NCBI RefSeq assembly: GCF_009392895.1
Contig: NZ_CP045491.1
Location: 1-64,000, forward strand
Source of the DNA: Natronorubrum aibiense
GTDB lineage: Archaea; Halobacteriota; Halobacteria; Halobacteriales; Natrialbaceae
DNA length: 64,000 nucleotides
Direction: 5' to 3'
Part shown: positions 1 to 8,960 of the stretch, piece after piece
Numbering within the stretch: the stretch's first letter is position 1
How the letters are laid out: the number at the start of each line of letters is the position of its first letter
Notes under the pieces: generated by a model
Databases searched by the model: none
Told to the model about the DNA's origin: nothing
Seen by the model: only the letters and a program-made list of their open reading frames with translations
Program-made: the position numbers and the translations under genes

Positions 1-7
1 CTACACA

Positions 8-60
8 GTGCCAACTGTCTCGACCTCAAGAACGGTGTTCGATGTCCGAACGGTTGGCAC
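8..60. repeat. Spaced inverted repeat upstream of parA
   Basis: GTGCCAAC at 8-15 is matched by its reverse complement GTTGGCAC at 53-60. Between the arms GAACGGT occurs twice. The site lies 40-90 bp before the parA-like start, so it could be an operator or a partition-type binding site. No function is shown by sequence alone, and the window edge hides what lies further upstream. Confidence 0.4.
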
Positions 61-100
61 CGTCCACGCGACTGCTGTGGCGACTGAGGTGTTCTTACGA

Positions 101-934
101 ATGACGACACAGACCCCACGCGCCGTCAGCGTCGCCCTGCAGAAAGGCGGCGTCGGCAAAACGACTCTCGCGATCAATCTCGCTGAACGACTCGCCAACC
201 GAGACAACGACGTCTTGCTCGCCGACTTAGATCAGCAGGGCAACGCCACCGAAGGTGTCGGGCTGAGCGAGGCCTACACGAGCGACGTCCACCTCGGCGA
301 CGTCTTGGAAGACAGCTCGGAGACGACCCTCGACGACGTGATCCGTTCGACCGACGCCTTCGACGTGTTGCCGGCCCACGAGGACTTAGATAGTGTCGAA
401 AACAGCATTCGAAGCGCGACCTTCGGTGAGTTGTGGATCAGAAACGAGATCGTCGACCCAGTGTTGGGCGACGAGTACGACTACGTCGTCGTCGACTCGC
501 CGCCGAACCTCGGCCCGCTCGCAGATGCCTCGCTGATCTCGACTCAGAACGTCATCGTCCCGCTGCGGATGAGCGAACCAAGCGTCAGCGGCTTCGAGCG
601 CATGTACACCCAACAGATCGGCCCGATCCGAAAGGAGATCGATCTCGACATTCTCGCGATCGTCCCGAACTCACTCTCCGGCGACAACGAGGAAAAGCGG
701 ATCATCGGCGATCTCGAGGATTCCCAGTTCGGCGACCTGCTCCCGTCGTTCGCCCGGTCAGCACACTTCGACGATCCCGATTCACCCGGTCCCGGCCTCC
801 GCGAGCGGATCGCGTTCAAACGGGCGTGGCGCGAGGGCGTCCCGCTCGCGGCGTACGACCCGGACAACGACATGCTCGAGCGACTCGACGAACTGGCGGC
901 GATCGTCGAACGCGGAGGTGTCGACGATGCCTGA
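101..934 (+). CDS. ParA/Soj-family ATPase
   Basis: 277-residue deviant-Walker ATPase of the ParA/MinD superfamily, which moves or positions DNA or protein cargo through ATP-dependent dimers. The P-loop KGGVGKTT with its signature lysine is at residues 15-22, followed by DLDQQGNATEGVG (A' motif) and VVVDSPPNLGPLA (Walker B). An upstream in-frame start at 8 exists, but ATG 101 places the P-loop at the usual distance from the N-terminus. The gene overlaps the next one by 8 nt, so the two are probably translated together. No ParB-like gene is adjacent. The family is clear; the cargo is unknown. Confidence 0.9.
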   Translation: MTTQTPRAVSVALQKGGVGKTTLAINLAERLANRDNDVLLADLDQQGNATEGVGLSEAYTSDVHLGDVLEDSSETTLDDVIRSTDAFDVLPAHEDLDSVENSIRSATFGELWIRNEIVDPVLGDEYDYVVVDSPPNLGPLADASLISTQNVIVPLRMSEPSVSGFERMYTQQIGPIRKEIDLDILAIVPNSLSGDNEEKRIIGDLEDSQFGDLLPSFARSAHFDDPDSPGPGLRERIAFKRAWREGVPLAAYDPDNDMLERLDELAAIVERGGVDDA

Positions 935-1364
935 GGAGAACCGGTTTGCCGGGCTCAGCGAGGCCGTTGACGAGGACGATTCCGACGATTCCGCTGACGA
1001 GTCGACGAGCGATGCTGAATCGGTCGACGGCGACTCGAGTGCGACGACGGTCGAGTACGATTCCGCCGCGGACGAAACGGCGACCGACGATGAACCGTCC
1101 GCCGACAGCGCCGACGGCGAATCGACCGACGCCGACGACCCCACCGCGTTTCCGTTCGACGCGACGGAAAAGAAGACGGTGTACGTCCGTCCCGAAACGA
1201 TCGACGCGCTGGAGGACGCGCGGGCGCTGGTCGACGCCCAGTTGCGAACCGACCACGACGTCCGCGACCTGACCGGTCGGGAGTTCTACGACGCGGTCTT
1301 CCGGCTCGCAGCCGCCGATACCGACGGCTTGATCGAGGAACTGCTCGAGGCCCGAGAGGAGTAG
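927..1364 (+). CDS. Acidic ParA-associated protein, unknown function
   Basis: 145 residues. The first ~70 are almost all Asp, Glu, Ser, Thr and Ala and are probably disordered. The C-terminal ~75 residues start near KKTVYVRPETIDAL and look like a compact helical domain. ATG 927 is preferred to GTG 918 because GGAGGTG at 914-920 then sits as a Shine-Dalgarno six bases upstream. It overlaps the end of the ParA gene by 8 nt. By position it could be the partner or adaptor of this ParA (a ParB-like role); no ParB motif is visible, so this is inference. Confidence 0.75.
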   Translation: MPEENRFAGLSEAVDEDDSDDSADESTSDAESVDGDSSATTVEYDSAADETATDDEPSADSADGESTDADDPTAFPFDATEKKTVYVRPETIDALEDARALVDAQLRTDHDVRDLTGREFYDAVFRLAAADTDGLIEELLEAREE

Positions 1365-1372
1365 CCCCCGCG

Positions 1373-3343
1373 TTACTCGTCGCTGCTGTCGCTTCCGTCG
1401 GTCCTCTCGACCGTCTGCTCGCGGATCGTCATCCCCTTGCGACCGAGATGCTGGAGCTGTTTCCGAGCGAAATCCTCCTCACGCGTGCCGTAGGTCGCGA
1501 GCACGTACACGAGCGCGCCGCCGGCCGGCCGCATCGTTCGGCCGGCTCGCTGGGTTCCCTGCCGTCGCGAGCCGCCGAGTCCCGAGGCGATGATCGCGAG
1601 ATCAGCCGTCGGCAGGTCGATCCCCTCGTCGCCGACACGAGAGATGACCAGCAGGTCGCGCTCGTTTCGTCGGAACTCCTCGAGCAACCGGCGTCGCTCG
1701 TGGTGTGGCGTCTCTCCGCTGAGGAAGGGTACGTCGAGTGCGGCTGCGAGGTCGCGGCCCTGCTCGAGGTAGTCGACGAAGACGATCGCTTTCGAGTCGG
1801 GATGGGCCGAGAGCAGATATCGGACGTCGTCGACCTTCCCTCGGTTTTTCGCGGCGATCCGGTACTTTTCGCGGCCCTCGGCGGAGACGTAGGCGTTTCG
1901 TTGCTCGTCGTCACCCCACGGGACGTAGCGGATCTCGAGTTCCGGTTCGGCGACGAAGCCGGCCTCGAACAGCGCCTCCCAGTCGGTGCCGATGGGTGGG
2001 CCGACGAGCGTAAAGATCTCGGTCTGGCGGTCGTCCTCCCGGATCGGGCTGGCGGAGAGCCCGAGTCGATGACGAGACTGCAGATGCGTACTCCGCCGGT
2101 AGACGTCCGAGGGGACGTGCTGGCACTCGTCGAAGACGACCAGCCCCCACTCGCGGTCGTCGAACAGCGACCGATGGCGGTCCATCCCGGCGATCTGGTA
2201 GGTCGCGATCGTGACCGGGCGGACCTCCTTTCGGCCCCCGTGGTACTGCCCGATCTGATGGGGCTCGAGGGAGGTGTGCTCCGCGATCGACTCGGCCCAC
2301 TGGCGCGCGAGATCCCGACTCGGGACGAGCACGAGCGTTTCCCCGCCGACGTGGGCCATCGCACCCATCGCCGCGATCGTCTTCCCACTGCCCGGCGGGC
2401 CGACGAACACACCCTCTCCGGCCTCGGCGAAGCGGTCGACCCACGTTTGCTGGTAGTCCCGCAGGCGTACCTCGAGGTCGATCGAGAGCGACTCGCCGGC
2501 CTCGAGGTCCCGGTGGTCCTGAACCGGGTAGCCCGCTTCGTAGAGGATGCGCTTGATCGCTGCTTCCGACCCTTCCCGCACCCAGTCTTCGGTCTCGGAG
2601 ATCGGCGCGTGGACGTGTTCCTCGTCGAGTTTCTGTCGGGCGACGTTCCCCATCACTTCGGGCGTTTTGGCCTCGAGCACCGTGTAGCCGTCCTCGTGGG
2701 TCGCTAGTCGGAACTGATGGGCGCGATCCCATTGGCTCTTGACCCACTCCTCGAGCGCATTCGAGCGCTGGCCCAGCGCCTGTCGCATCCTCCGGGCCAG
2801 ACCTTCAAAACTGTCGTGGGGCGCCTGCCAGATGTCCTCCGGGCGGACGACGTACCGGTAGCCGTCCTCTCCATTGCCGTCCGCAAGGTGGGCGAACTGC
2901 GAGAGTTGGGCCCGCGTGAACTGCTCCGGTCGGTCGACGATGATCTCGCGCCGTTTCGGAAAGACGACCACGCGCTCCCGGTCGGTCAGGTCCTCGAGTT
3001 CGCTGGGATACCAGACGACGGGATCGGTTTCGACGGACAGGCGCTCGACGTCGCCGCGCTCTGCAAGCTCCGCCAGCGCCTCGCTGGTCGCCTCGTGAGG
3101 GTGCCCAAGAGCCTGTGCGACGGACGCGGCGGTGAGCACAGGACGTCCTGCCTGCTGGCACGCGTCGTGGAACTCGGCGAGTGACAATTCTTTCGGTTCC
3201 TGTTCACCCTCGAGATCGTCCGCTGGCGGCTCGTCGTCGGCGTTTCCGCCGATCGGCTGGTGGTCGATGTCGGGCGCATCTGGGGAGCGTTCGTCAGTCA
3301 CTGGCCGGTCTAACGGCGGTGTGGGTAAACCGATTTCGTTCAC
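1373..3343 (-). CDS. XPB/Rad25-like superfamily 2 helicase
   Basis: 656-residue DNA helicase of the XPB type, a family acting in repair or transcription-coupled DNA opening. After an acidic N-terminus there is a winged-helix-like stretch (~50-100), then Walker A GPPGSGKT, motif II as FDECQH, motif III LGLSASP, RVGDEGIDLP (V) and QRAGRTMRP (VI). Motif II reads DECQ rather than the DExH I would expect. The start is GTG at 3343; an in-frame GTG at 3301 is an alternative and no early ATG exists. It converges with the ParA pair, with only 8 bp between stop codons. Confidence 0.85.
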   Translation of the reverse strand: MNEIGLPTPPLDRPVTDERSPDAPDIDHQPIGGNADDEPPADDLEGEQEPKELSLAEFHDACQQAGRPVLTAASVAQALGHPHEATSEALAELAERGDVERLSVETDPVVWYPSELEDLTDRERVVVFPKRREIIVDRPEQFTRAQLSQFAHLADGNGEDGYRYVVRPEDIWQAPHDSFEGLARRMRQALGQRSNALEEWVKSQWDRAHQFRLATHEDGYTVLEAKTPEVMGNVARQKLDEEHVHAPISETEDWVREGSEAAIKRILYEAGYPVQDHRDLEAGESLSIDLEVRLRDYQQTWVDRFAEAGEGVFVGPPGSGKTIAAMGAMAHVGGETLVLVPSRDLARQWAESIAEHTSLEPHQIGQYHGGRKEVRPVTIATYQIAGMDRHRSLFDDREWGLVVFDECQHVPSDVYRRSTHLQSRHRLGLSASPIREDDRQTEIFTLVGPPIGTDWEALFEAGFVAEPELEIRYVPWGDDEQRNAYVSAEGREKYRIAAKNRGKVDDVRYLLSAHPDSKAIVFVDYLEQGRDLAAALDVPFLSGETPHHERRRLLEEFRRNERDLLVISRVGDEGIDLPTADLAIIASGLGGSRRQGTQRAGRTMRPAGGALVYVLATYGTREEDFARKQLQHLGRKGMTIREQTVERTDGSDSSDE

Positions 3344-3372
3344 CGAGCGCCACCACCGTCGTCTCTACCCAG

Positions 3373-4248
3373 GTGGCGCTCGGCGATCACCTCGCATGCG
3401 GTGTCTTCGATACTGTAGCCGTGGACGCCTCCGGCCCGGTCGCAGATCGACTCCGTTCGGCTGGACAGGCAGTCGCCCTGACGCTGCCGGAGACGATCGA
3501 CGATGCAGACGGATATCGTCCCGTCGGTGACGACATCAAACAGCGACCCGAAGGTCGAACGGTACTTTTGGCACGGACACTTTCGCCGGCTGAGCGTCGA
3601 ACGCGGCTTCGACGGCGACTCGAGGACGATTTCGATCTCGGATACGTCGCACCCGAGTTCGCTGCCGATGGCTCAGTTGCGTCGCTGGCAGTCGGTGAGC
3701 AACAGACTGGTCTCAGTGCGACGCTCCCGCCCGATCGTGTTGCCGTTTCGATTCGGGCCGCGTATCCGCCGGTCGTCAGCACTGGCGATCCGGTCGAGGT
3801 CTGGACGGCCGATGCAGACTCGAGTCAGCTCGTTGCGACGGGAACGCTTCGCGCGAGTTCGGAGACAGTGGCGACACTGGTCGTCGACGAGGACGACGCC
3901 ACTGCGTTCACACACGGGAAAACGTACCGACTCACTGTCCAGCCGGCGTCGGCGTCGGATGCTACCGAACTCGTCTCCGCGATCCGATTCGCGGACGAAA
4001 CGGTGACCGTGACGACTGTCGTCGCAGATGGGCCCCTCAAGGGAGAATTCGTCGAGTGGATTCCAGGAACTGTGCTTGCAATCGAACGCGATGAGGACGT
4101 GATCGCGCGCCCAGCAGCTACTGAAACAGTACGGACAGGTGACACAGTGTACGTACTTGCCACGCCCGAAACACTACGCCACTTGTGTTCCCGGTCACTG
4201 CGTGACCCGACAGTTGATTTGCCACCCGAGGACACGTCGTCGGGGTGA
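3373..4248 (+). CDS. TrkA-C domain protein, apparently missing its N-terminal membrane part
   Basis: 291 residues from GTG 3373. The body resembles haloarchaeal proteins with two TrkA-C-like ligand modules; visible landmarks are LTLPETIDDADGY, LPPDRVAVSIRA and GDTVYVLATPETL near the C-terminus. As I recall the family, members carry several membrane helices before this region. Here the space upstream is taken by the N-terminus of the helicase on the other strand, and the in-frame upstream translation is Arg-rich with no hydrophobic helix. It may be a remnant of a larger gene or a stand-alone regulatory module. The reading frame is intact and has no Shine-Dalgarno that I can see. Confidence 0.55.
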   Translation: MALGDHLACGVFDTVAVDASGPVADRLRSAGQAVALTLPETIDDADGYRPVGDDIKQRPEGRTVLLARTLSPAERRTRLRRRLEDDFDLGYVAPEFAADGSVASLAVGEQQTGLSATLPPDRVAVSIRAAYPPVVSTGDPVEVWTADADSSQLVATGTLRASSETVATLVVDEDDATAFTHGKTYRLTVQPASASDATELVSAIRFADETVTVTTVVADGPLKGEFVEWIPGTVLAIERDEDVIARPAATETVRTGDTVYVLATPETLRHLCSRSLRDPTVDLPPEDTSSG

Positions 4249-4816
4249 TTGTTCAGGACTTGTCGAATCGAACGCTTTCGACGTTTGGTGTCGGTGCCAC
4301 TGAGGTCACTGCACTGACCGGACGGTAGCTGTGCGATCGATGTGTAACTCGGTTTGGTTGTTTCTATAGTCGCTTATACCGTCGTCGACTCAATCTATGA
4401 GCATGTTTGACATACACATGGTGGTCAGATATATATATCAACCTTAGAAGAGATATCGATAATTATAGTGTAACTGATAGTCTTTGATACGCTCAGTCAC
4501 TCACAGCTAACTGCCGATCTGAGGCCAGTTCTGGTGTTACCAACCATTTTTGTTGATTGCTGTATGTGGTGTGATACCAATTTCAATGAGCGTCTGTTCG
4601 GGAGCACTTTATATTAGTGTTCTCCGATCAATACGTTATATATCAGCCCTCAACATCAGATCTATTATTACTATATAAATTTGATATTTACCATGAGAGA
4701 TATTCGATCAAATACGTTATGGTTTACACAAGTATCTCTGTAAACAGTTGTGGGATACGTTTCGGGTAAATGCTCGCTTCGAAGTGCTTTTTGTGTACGA
4801 AACAGTACACGAACCT
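4249..4816. other. AT-rich intergenic region
   Basis: About 570 bp without a supportable gene. From ~4370 the composition turns AT-rich, with several TATATA runs near 4428 and 4636-4690, unlike the coding DNA around it. A copy of a short dispersed repeat lies at 4296-4369. The distal part probably carries the rdfA promoter. Composition like this often marks low-selection or transferred DNA in haloarchaea. Confidence 0.6.
4296..4369 (+). repeat. Dispersed intergenic repeat, copy A
   Basis: Begins GCCACTGA and ends CTATAG. It shares the core CTGTGCGATCGATGTGTAA (4329-4347) with a second copy at 45794-45871, differing at one base. The left half is shorter and more diverged than in copy B, so the hairpin arm present there is mostly lost here. 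It lies just after the TrkA-C gene. Confidence 0.6.
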
Positions 4817-5440
4817 GTGACTGAGAACAACCACGATTCGGAGTCGGAGAAGCCGTGTTGTAAAATCGGTCGGATCGCCGATACATACGACCTCTCGACT
4901 CTCGACGACGATCTCATTGCCTACTGGACGGGGGAAACGGCCGAACAGTACAGCACTCGAGAACTTGCCACGTACGTCAATCAGCGAGTCCTTGAGTCCG
5001 CTCTCGAGACGGCCGGCGTCTCTGTCAAGGAGGGAGAAGTCGAAAACACGTACCGATTGCTCACTGACGAGGATGTCAGCAGCGGGACACGGGTACAGAC
5101 ACGAACTGAACTCGAGCGCGACGGCGTGCCGATCGAGCAAGTCGAATCGGATTTCGTTTCCCACCAGACGGTCTACAATCATCTGACGGACTGCCTCGAG
5201 ACCTCACTCGAGACACCGAGTGACGAAGAGCGACTCGAAAAAAGCGCAGAGAAGCTCGGTGCACTCCAGAATCGAACGGCTGCGGTCACCGACGATACTG
5301 TCACACAACTCGACCGGAACGGGATCATCGATATCGGTGAACACAGTGTTACTGTCTCGATCACGGTGACGTGTGAGGAGTGTTTCCAAGAGTTTACCGT
5401 CAGGGAGTTGCTCGATGAACGGTCCTGTAACTGCTACTAA
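4817..5440 (+). CDS. rdfA: Rod-determining factor RdfA
   Basis: 207 residues from GTG 4817. Resembles haloarchaeal RdfA, known in Haloferax volcanii as a factor needed for rod shape. Landmarks are KIGRIADTYDL near the N-terminus, ENTYRLLTDEDVSSG in the middle, and a C-terminal cysteine cluster CEECFQEF plus CNC that could bind zinc. A TTG-started extension to 4748 is possible, but family members begin shortly before the KIGRIADTYDL block. The next gene encodes the SMC-related ATPase that accompanies RdfA in other genomes, which supports the assignment. Confidence 0.85.
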   Translation: MTENNHDSESEKPCCKIGRIADTYDLSTLDDDLIAYWTGETAEQYSTRELATYVNQRVLESALETAGVSVKEGEVENTYRLLTDEDVSSGTRVQTRTELERDGVPIEQVESDFVSHQTVYNHLTDCLETSLETPSDEERLEKSAEKLGALQNRTAAVTDDTVTQLDRNGIIDIGEHSVTVSITVTCEECFQEFTVRELLDERSCNCY

Positions 5441-5554
5441 CCCAGACCCATGCCAGCGTAATACCGAGTTGGCGACCGACCGATCGGCTGCACAGTGGCT
5501 TGCCCTGAAACGGGAGTGGTAATACCTATCTGTCAGGAGCCGAAACACCGTGGT

Positions 5555-7513
5555 ATGGAACATCGTTTAGACACGAAAAAACGGGACGTCCCTGAAGAAG
5601 CAACACTCGTGGTCGACAATATCGGCGGTATCGACGAAACGGCAGTCTCGTTTCAACAGGGCGTGACTGTTCTCTCGGGTCGCAACGCGACGAATCGAAC
5701 CTCGTTGTTGCAGGCGATTATGGCTGCACTCGGCAGCAATCAGGTGAGTCTCAAAGCCGATGCAACTGAAGGGAGCGCCATGCTCGAGTTCGGTGACGAG
5801 ACCTACCGACGGACGTTGCAGCGTCGAAACGGTACGATCACGACTGACGGCGAGCCGTACCTCGACGACCCGGAACTGGCCGATCTGTTTGCGTTTTTGC
5901 TCGAGTCCAACGAGGCGCGACGGGCCGTCGCCCGTGGCGACGACCTCCGTGAGTTGATTATGCGGCCGGTCGACACCGCTGCTATTCGTTCGGAGATCGA
6001 ACAGTACGAGCAGCGAAAGCGCGAACTGGACGACCAGCTCGCACAACTGGACGATCTCGAGGGGCGGCTTCCCGACCTCGAGGCAAAACGGAAACGAGTG
6101 ACCGACGAAATCGAGACGTTAGAAGTGGACCTCGAGGAAGCACGGGCGAAACTCGACGAAACGAACGTCAACGTCGAAGAACGGCGGGAAGAACAGTCCG
6201 AACTCGAAACCAAACTCGACGAGGTTCGGACGACGCGATCCGAGATCGAACGTACCCGTGAGCGAATCGAGACCGAACGGGCGAGCATCGAGGCACTCGA
6301 GGACGAACGGGACCAGGTCCGGGACACACTCGAGTCGCTTTCGACGGGTGATGAAACCGAAATTGGTCGACTCGAAGCCGAAATCGAGACGCTACAGGCC
6401 GAGAAAGCGGATCTCTCCGAGGAAATCTCTCAACTCCAGAGCACGATCCAGTTCAACGAACAACTCCTTGACGAGCCGGAGTCGTTCCTCGAGGACGAAA
6501 CTGAGACCAACGATGGGCCACTGACGGACCAGTTACTCGACGACTCGGAGACAGTCACGTGCTGGACCTGTGGCTCGTCGGTCGCTCGAGAGCAGATCGA
6601 GACGACGGTCGAACAGCTTCGAACCGCGCGACAAGAGCGCCTCGAGGAACGCTCCGAGATCAGCGCCGAACTTAACGACCGGCGGGAGACGCTGTCGACG
6701 ATCAACGAGAACCGTACCGAGTATCAACAGACTCAGCGGCGACTCGAGTCGATCGAGGACGAGATCGACCGGCGAAGCGAGCGAATCGAAGAGTTGACCG
6801 AAGAGCGCGAGCAACTCACCGAGGAAATCGACGCTCTCGAAGCCGAAATCGATGCCCTCGAGACTGAAGAGCAAAGCGGCGTGCTCGATCAGCATAAAGA
6901 AGTCAACCAGTTAGAGTTCAAACTCGAGCGCAAAGAGCGCGAGCGCGACGAAATCGAAGACGAAATCTCCGAGATCGAATCCCGCCTCGACGAACGCGAA
7001 ACGCTCGAAGCTCGCCGTGAGGACGTGACTGACGAACTGACGACGCTTCGTACCCGGATCGATCAGATCGAAGCGGATGCGGTCGACGCGTTCAACGAAC
7101 ACATGGAAAACTTACTCGAGACGCTTCGATACGAAAATCTCGAGCGGATCTGGATCGATCGAACCACGCGCGAGGCTCGTGAAGGCCGTCGGAAGGTCTC
7201 GAAGTCGTCGTTCGACCTCAAGATCGTCCGAAGTACCGACGATGGGGCGGCCTACGAGGACACGATCGACCACCTGAGTGAGAGCGAACGAGAAGTGACC
7301 GGACTCGTGTTCGCGCTCGCCGGATATCTCGTTCACGATGTTTACGAGACGGTTCCGTTCATGCTGTTGGACTCGCTCGAGGCGATCGATTCCGAGCGGA
7401 TTGCAGCGCTCGTCGAGTACTTCGAATCGTACGTGCCATATCTCATCGTCGCGCTGTTAGAAGAGGACGCACAGGCGGTCGAGGGCGGCCACGGCGTGAT
7501 CACGGATATCTAG
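5555..7513 (+). CDS. Archaea-specific SMC-related protein (Sph family)
   Basis: 652-residue SMC/Rad50-like protein. The N-terminal ATPase half contains GRNATNRTSLLQ where Walker A should be, so Arg-Thr replaces the usual Lys-Ser/Thr. About 450 residues of heptad-rich Glu/Arg/Leu coiled coil follow, broken by a CWTC zinc-hook-like turn near residue 340. The C-terminal half has HLSESEREVTGL (signature) and MLLDSLEAIDSERI (Walker B/D-loop). ATG 5555 is chosen over an upstream start because the ATPase strand begins soon after. The pairing with rdfA matches the cell-shape locus of other haloarchaea. Confidence 0.88.
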   Translation: MEHRLDTKKRDVPEEATLVVDNIGGIDETAVSFQQGVTVLSGRNATNRTSLLQAIMAALGSNQVSLKADATEGSAMLEFGDETYRRTLQRRNGTITTDGEPYLDDPELADLFAFLLESNEARRAVARGDDLRELIMRPVDTAAIRSEIEQYEQRKRELDDQLAQLDDLEGRLPDLEAKRKRVTDEIETLEVDLEEARAKLDETNVNVEERREEQSELETKLDEVRTTRSEIERTRERIETERASIEALEDERDQVRDTLESLSTGDETEIGRLEAEIETLQAEKADLSEEISQLQSTIQFNEQLLDEPESFLEDETETNDGPLTDQLLDDSETVTCWTCGSSVAREQIETTVEQLRTARQERLEERSEISAELNDRRETLSTINENRTEYQQTQRRLESIEDEIDRRSERIEELTEEREQLTEEIDALEAEIDALETEEQSGVLDQHKEVNQLEFKLERKERERDEIEDEISEIESRLDERETLEARREDVTDELTTLRTRIDQIEADAVDAFNEHMENLLETLRYENLERIWIDRTTREAREGRRKVSKSSFDLKIVRSTDDGAAYEDTIDHLSESEREVTGLVFALAGYLVHDVYETVPFMLLDSLEAIDSERIAALVEYFESYVPYLIVALLEEDAQAVEGGHGVITDI

Positions 7514-8169
7514 CCGGCGACGCTGACGAGACCGATTTTTTCGGCGAGCGTAGGATTACACGAGTATGGTTGTAAGAGGATGCTGCAAGCGCCGGTGTGT
7601 TCGAATTGAATATCGCCCAAAATGGACGAAAATGGCCCTATTGAAGCTCCAAAACCCATTTTCGATTATACCGAAAAACAATCCGAAACCGAAAACTGAT
7701 TTTGTGGTATCTAACACGGTTATTCTGAATATACACCAGAGCTAGCTGCTGAAAAGGGTTTTCGATAGTACCGGAAACTGTTTTCGCCGCGTACTATCAA
7801 ATCTCGACTGGAGTAACCAATCGTGAGCAACGGTCGTATCGGCAGTTTGGGGGATGAATTATAAACGGCACCGTTTTCCACGTTTTACTGCAGTCGTGTA
7901 CTTCCTGAATAATATTGTATTAAAACAATATAATCACCTGAAGGTGATTCGGCTCTTCCGGAACGATTTTAGACTGCTAGTCGGTTGTTAACATTCATTG
8001 CCTACTTACAAAATCACGTATTTCGGGTATAGAACGCTTATTTTCAGCCGATCACTGAGATTCAGTCTCGAAAACGGAATGTCAAAACGTGTCGTCGTCT
8101 CGAAGTCAATCCGGAAATATTTCCGGCATAGCCGAAAGCCTTCTATATCTGGCAGTTGTGTCTCGATTC
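7514..8169. other. Intergenic region upstream of the IclR gene
   Basis: About 655 bp with no supportable gene. A T-run (7537-7542) shortly after the SMC-related stop could end that transcript. The middle is AT-rich and has repeated CCGAAA words at ~7668-7696. Two adjacent palindromes at 7912-7949 are described separately. In-frame ATG codons before 8170 extend the IclR frame but lack family similarity. Confidence 0.6.
7912..7949. promoter_or_regulatory. Two adjacent palindromes, candidate operator
   Basis: ATATTGT (7912-7918) pairs with ACAATAT (7925-7931), and AATCACCT (7932-7939) pairs with AGGTGATT (7942-7949) across a two-base centre. They lie side by side about 220 bp before the IclR-family start. 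IclR proteins bind palindromic sites and often autoregulate, so this could be such a site. That link is inference. Confidence 0.4.
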
Positions 8170-8922
8170 ATGGGAGGGACATCAAACCGGTCGGTCGAAC
8201 GGGCGTTCAAACTCATCGACGAACTCGCCGAAAACGGCAGTGGGGGCGTTTCAGAGCTCGCAGAACGGCTCGATATGCCCGTCAGTACGGTTCACGATTA
8301 TTTACAGGCGCTCGTCGCGACAGGATACGTAACGGTACACGACACGGAGTACCGAACGACGACGCGGTTTCTCGAGGTCGGCCACCGCCAGCGACATCGG
8401 TTAGAGGTCTTCAAAGCGGTCCGTGATGAACTCGAGGACGTTGCATCGGAAACTGGCGAACATGCAACTCTACTGATCGAAGAAGACGATCAGGCGGTGA
8501 TCCTCGCGGTTCAGGAAGGGCCGGATGCCGTTAACCTGTTCGCGTACCCGGGTGCCAGAATGCCCCTTCACGCGACTGCACCCGGAAAGGCGATGCTTGC
8601 GCACATGACTGATGACCGCGTCGACGAGATCATCGACCGGCAGGGTCTCGTTGCGGTCACCTCACAAACGATCACCGATCCCGACGTGCTCTTCGAGCAA
8701 CTCGAGTCGATTCGCCAGCAGGGATACGCGATCGACGAAGGGGAACGTATCGCCGGCATGGTCTGTATCGCAGCGCCGATTCTCGATAAGAGCGATCGGA
8801 TTCGCGGGTCGATCTGTGTCTGTGGGCCACAGAGCCGGATCGACGAAACACGGCGCGAGGAGATCGCGGACGTCATCCAGCGGGCCGCGAACGTCACCCA
8901 GGTAAATTTGGATTACGTGTAG
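8170..8922 (+). CDS. IclR-family transcriptional regulator
   Basis: 250 residues. An N-terminal winged helix (ERAFKLIDELAENGSGGVSE, then VSTVHDYLQALVATGYV) precedes a GAF-like effector domain with FAYPGARMPLHATAPGKAML and RQQGYAIDEGERIAGM. IclR proteins control catabolic operons and sense small organic acids. ATG 8170 gives the family's normal length. Directly downstream, mostly on the other strand, lies an acyl-CoA degradation set, which is the likely target. Confidence 0.9.
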   Translation: MGGTSNRSVERAFKLIDELAENGSGGVSELAERLDMPVSTVHDYLQALVATGYVTVHDTEYRTTTRFLEVGHRQRHRLEVFKAVRDELEDVASETGEHATLLIEEDDQAVILAVQEGPDAVNLFAYPGARMPLHATAPGKAMLAHMTDDRVDEIIDRQGLVAVTSQTITDPDVLFEQLESIRQQGYAIDEGERIAGMVCIAAPILDKSDRIRGSICVCGPQSRIDETRREEIADVIQRAANVTQVNLDYV

Positions 8923-8960
8923 CCGACTCAGTTGGGTTCGATGTCGGCTTTCGAAGCCGA

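Noticed and set aside
433-1272. Long Arg-rich plus-strand frame overlapping parA
   Set aside because: It overlaps two well-supported genes in another frame and is rich in Arg and Pro, typical of a GC-rich shadow frame.
4249-4816. Insertion sequence in the AT-rich gap
   Set aside because: No transposase frame and no clear terminal inverted repeats with target duplication; only a short dispersed repeat is supported.
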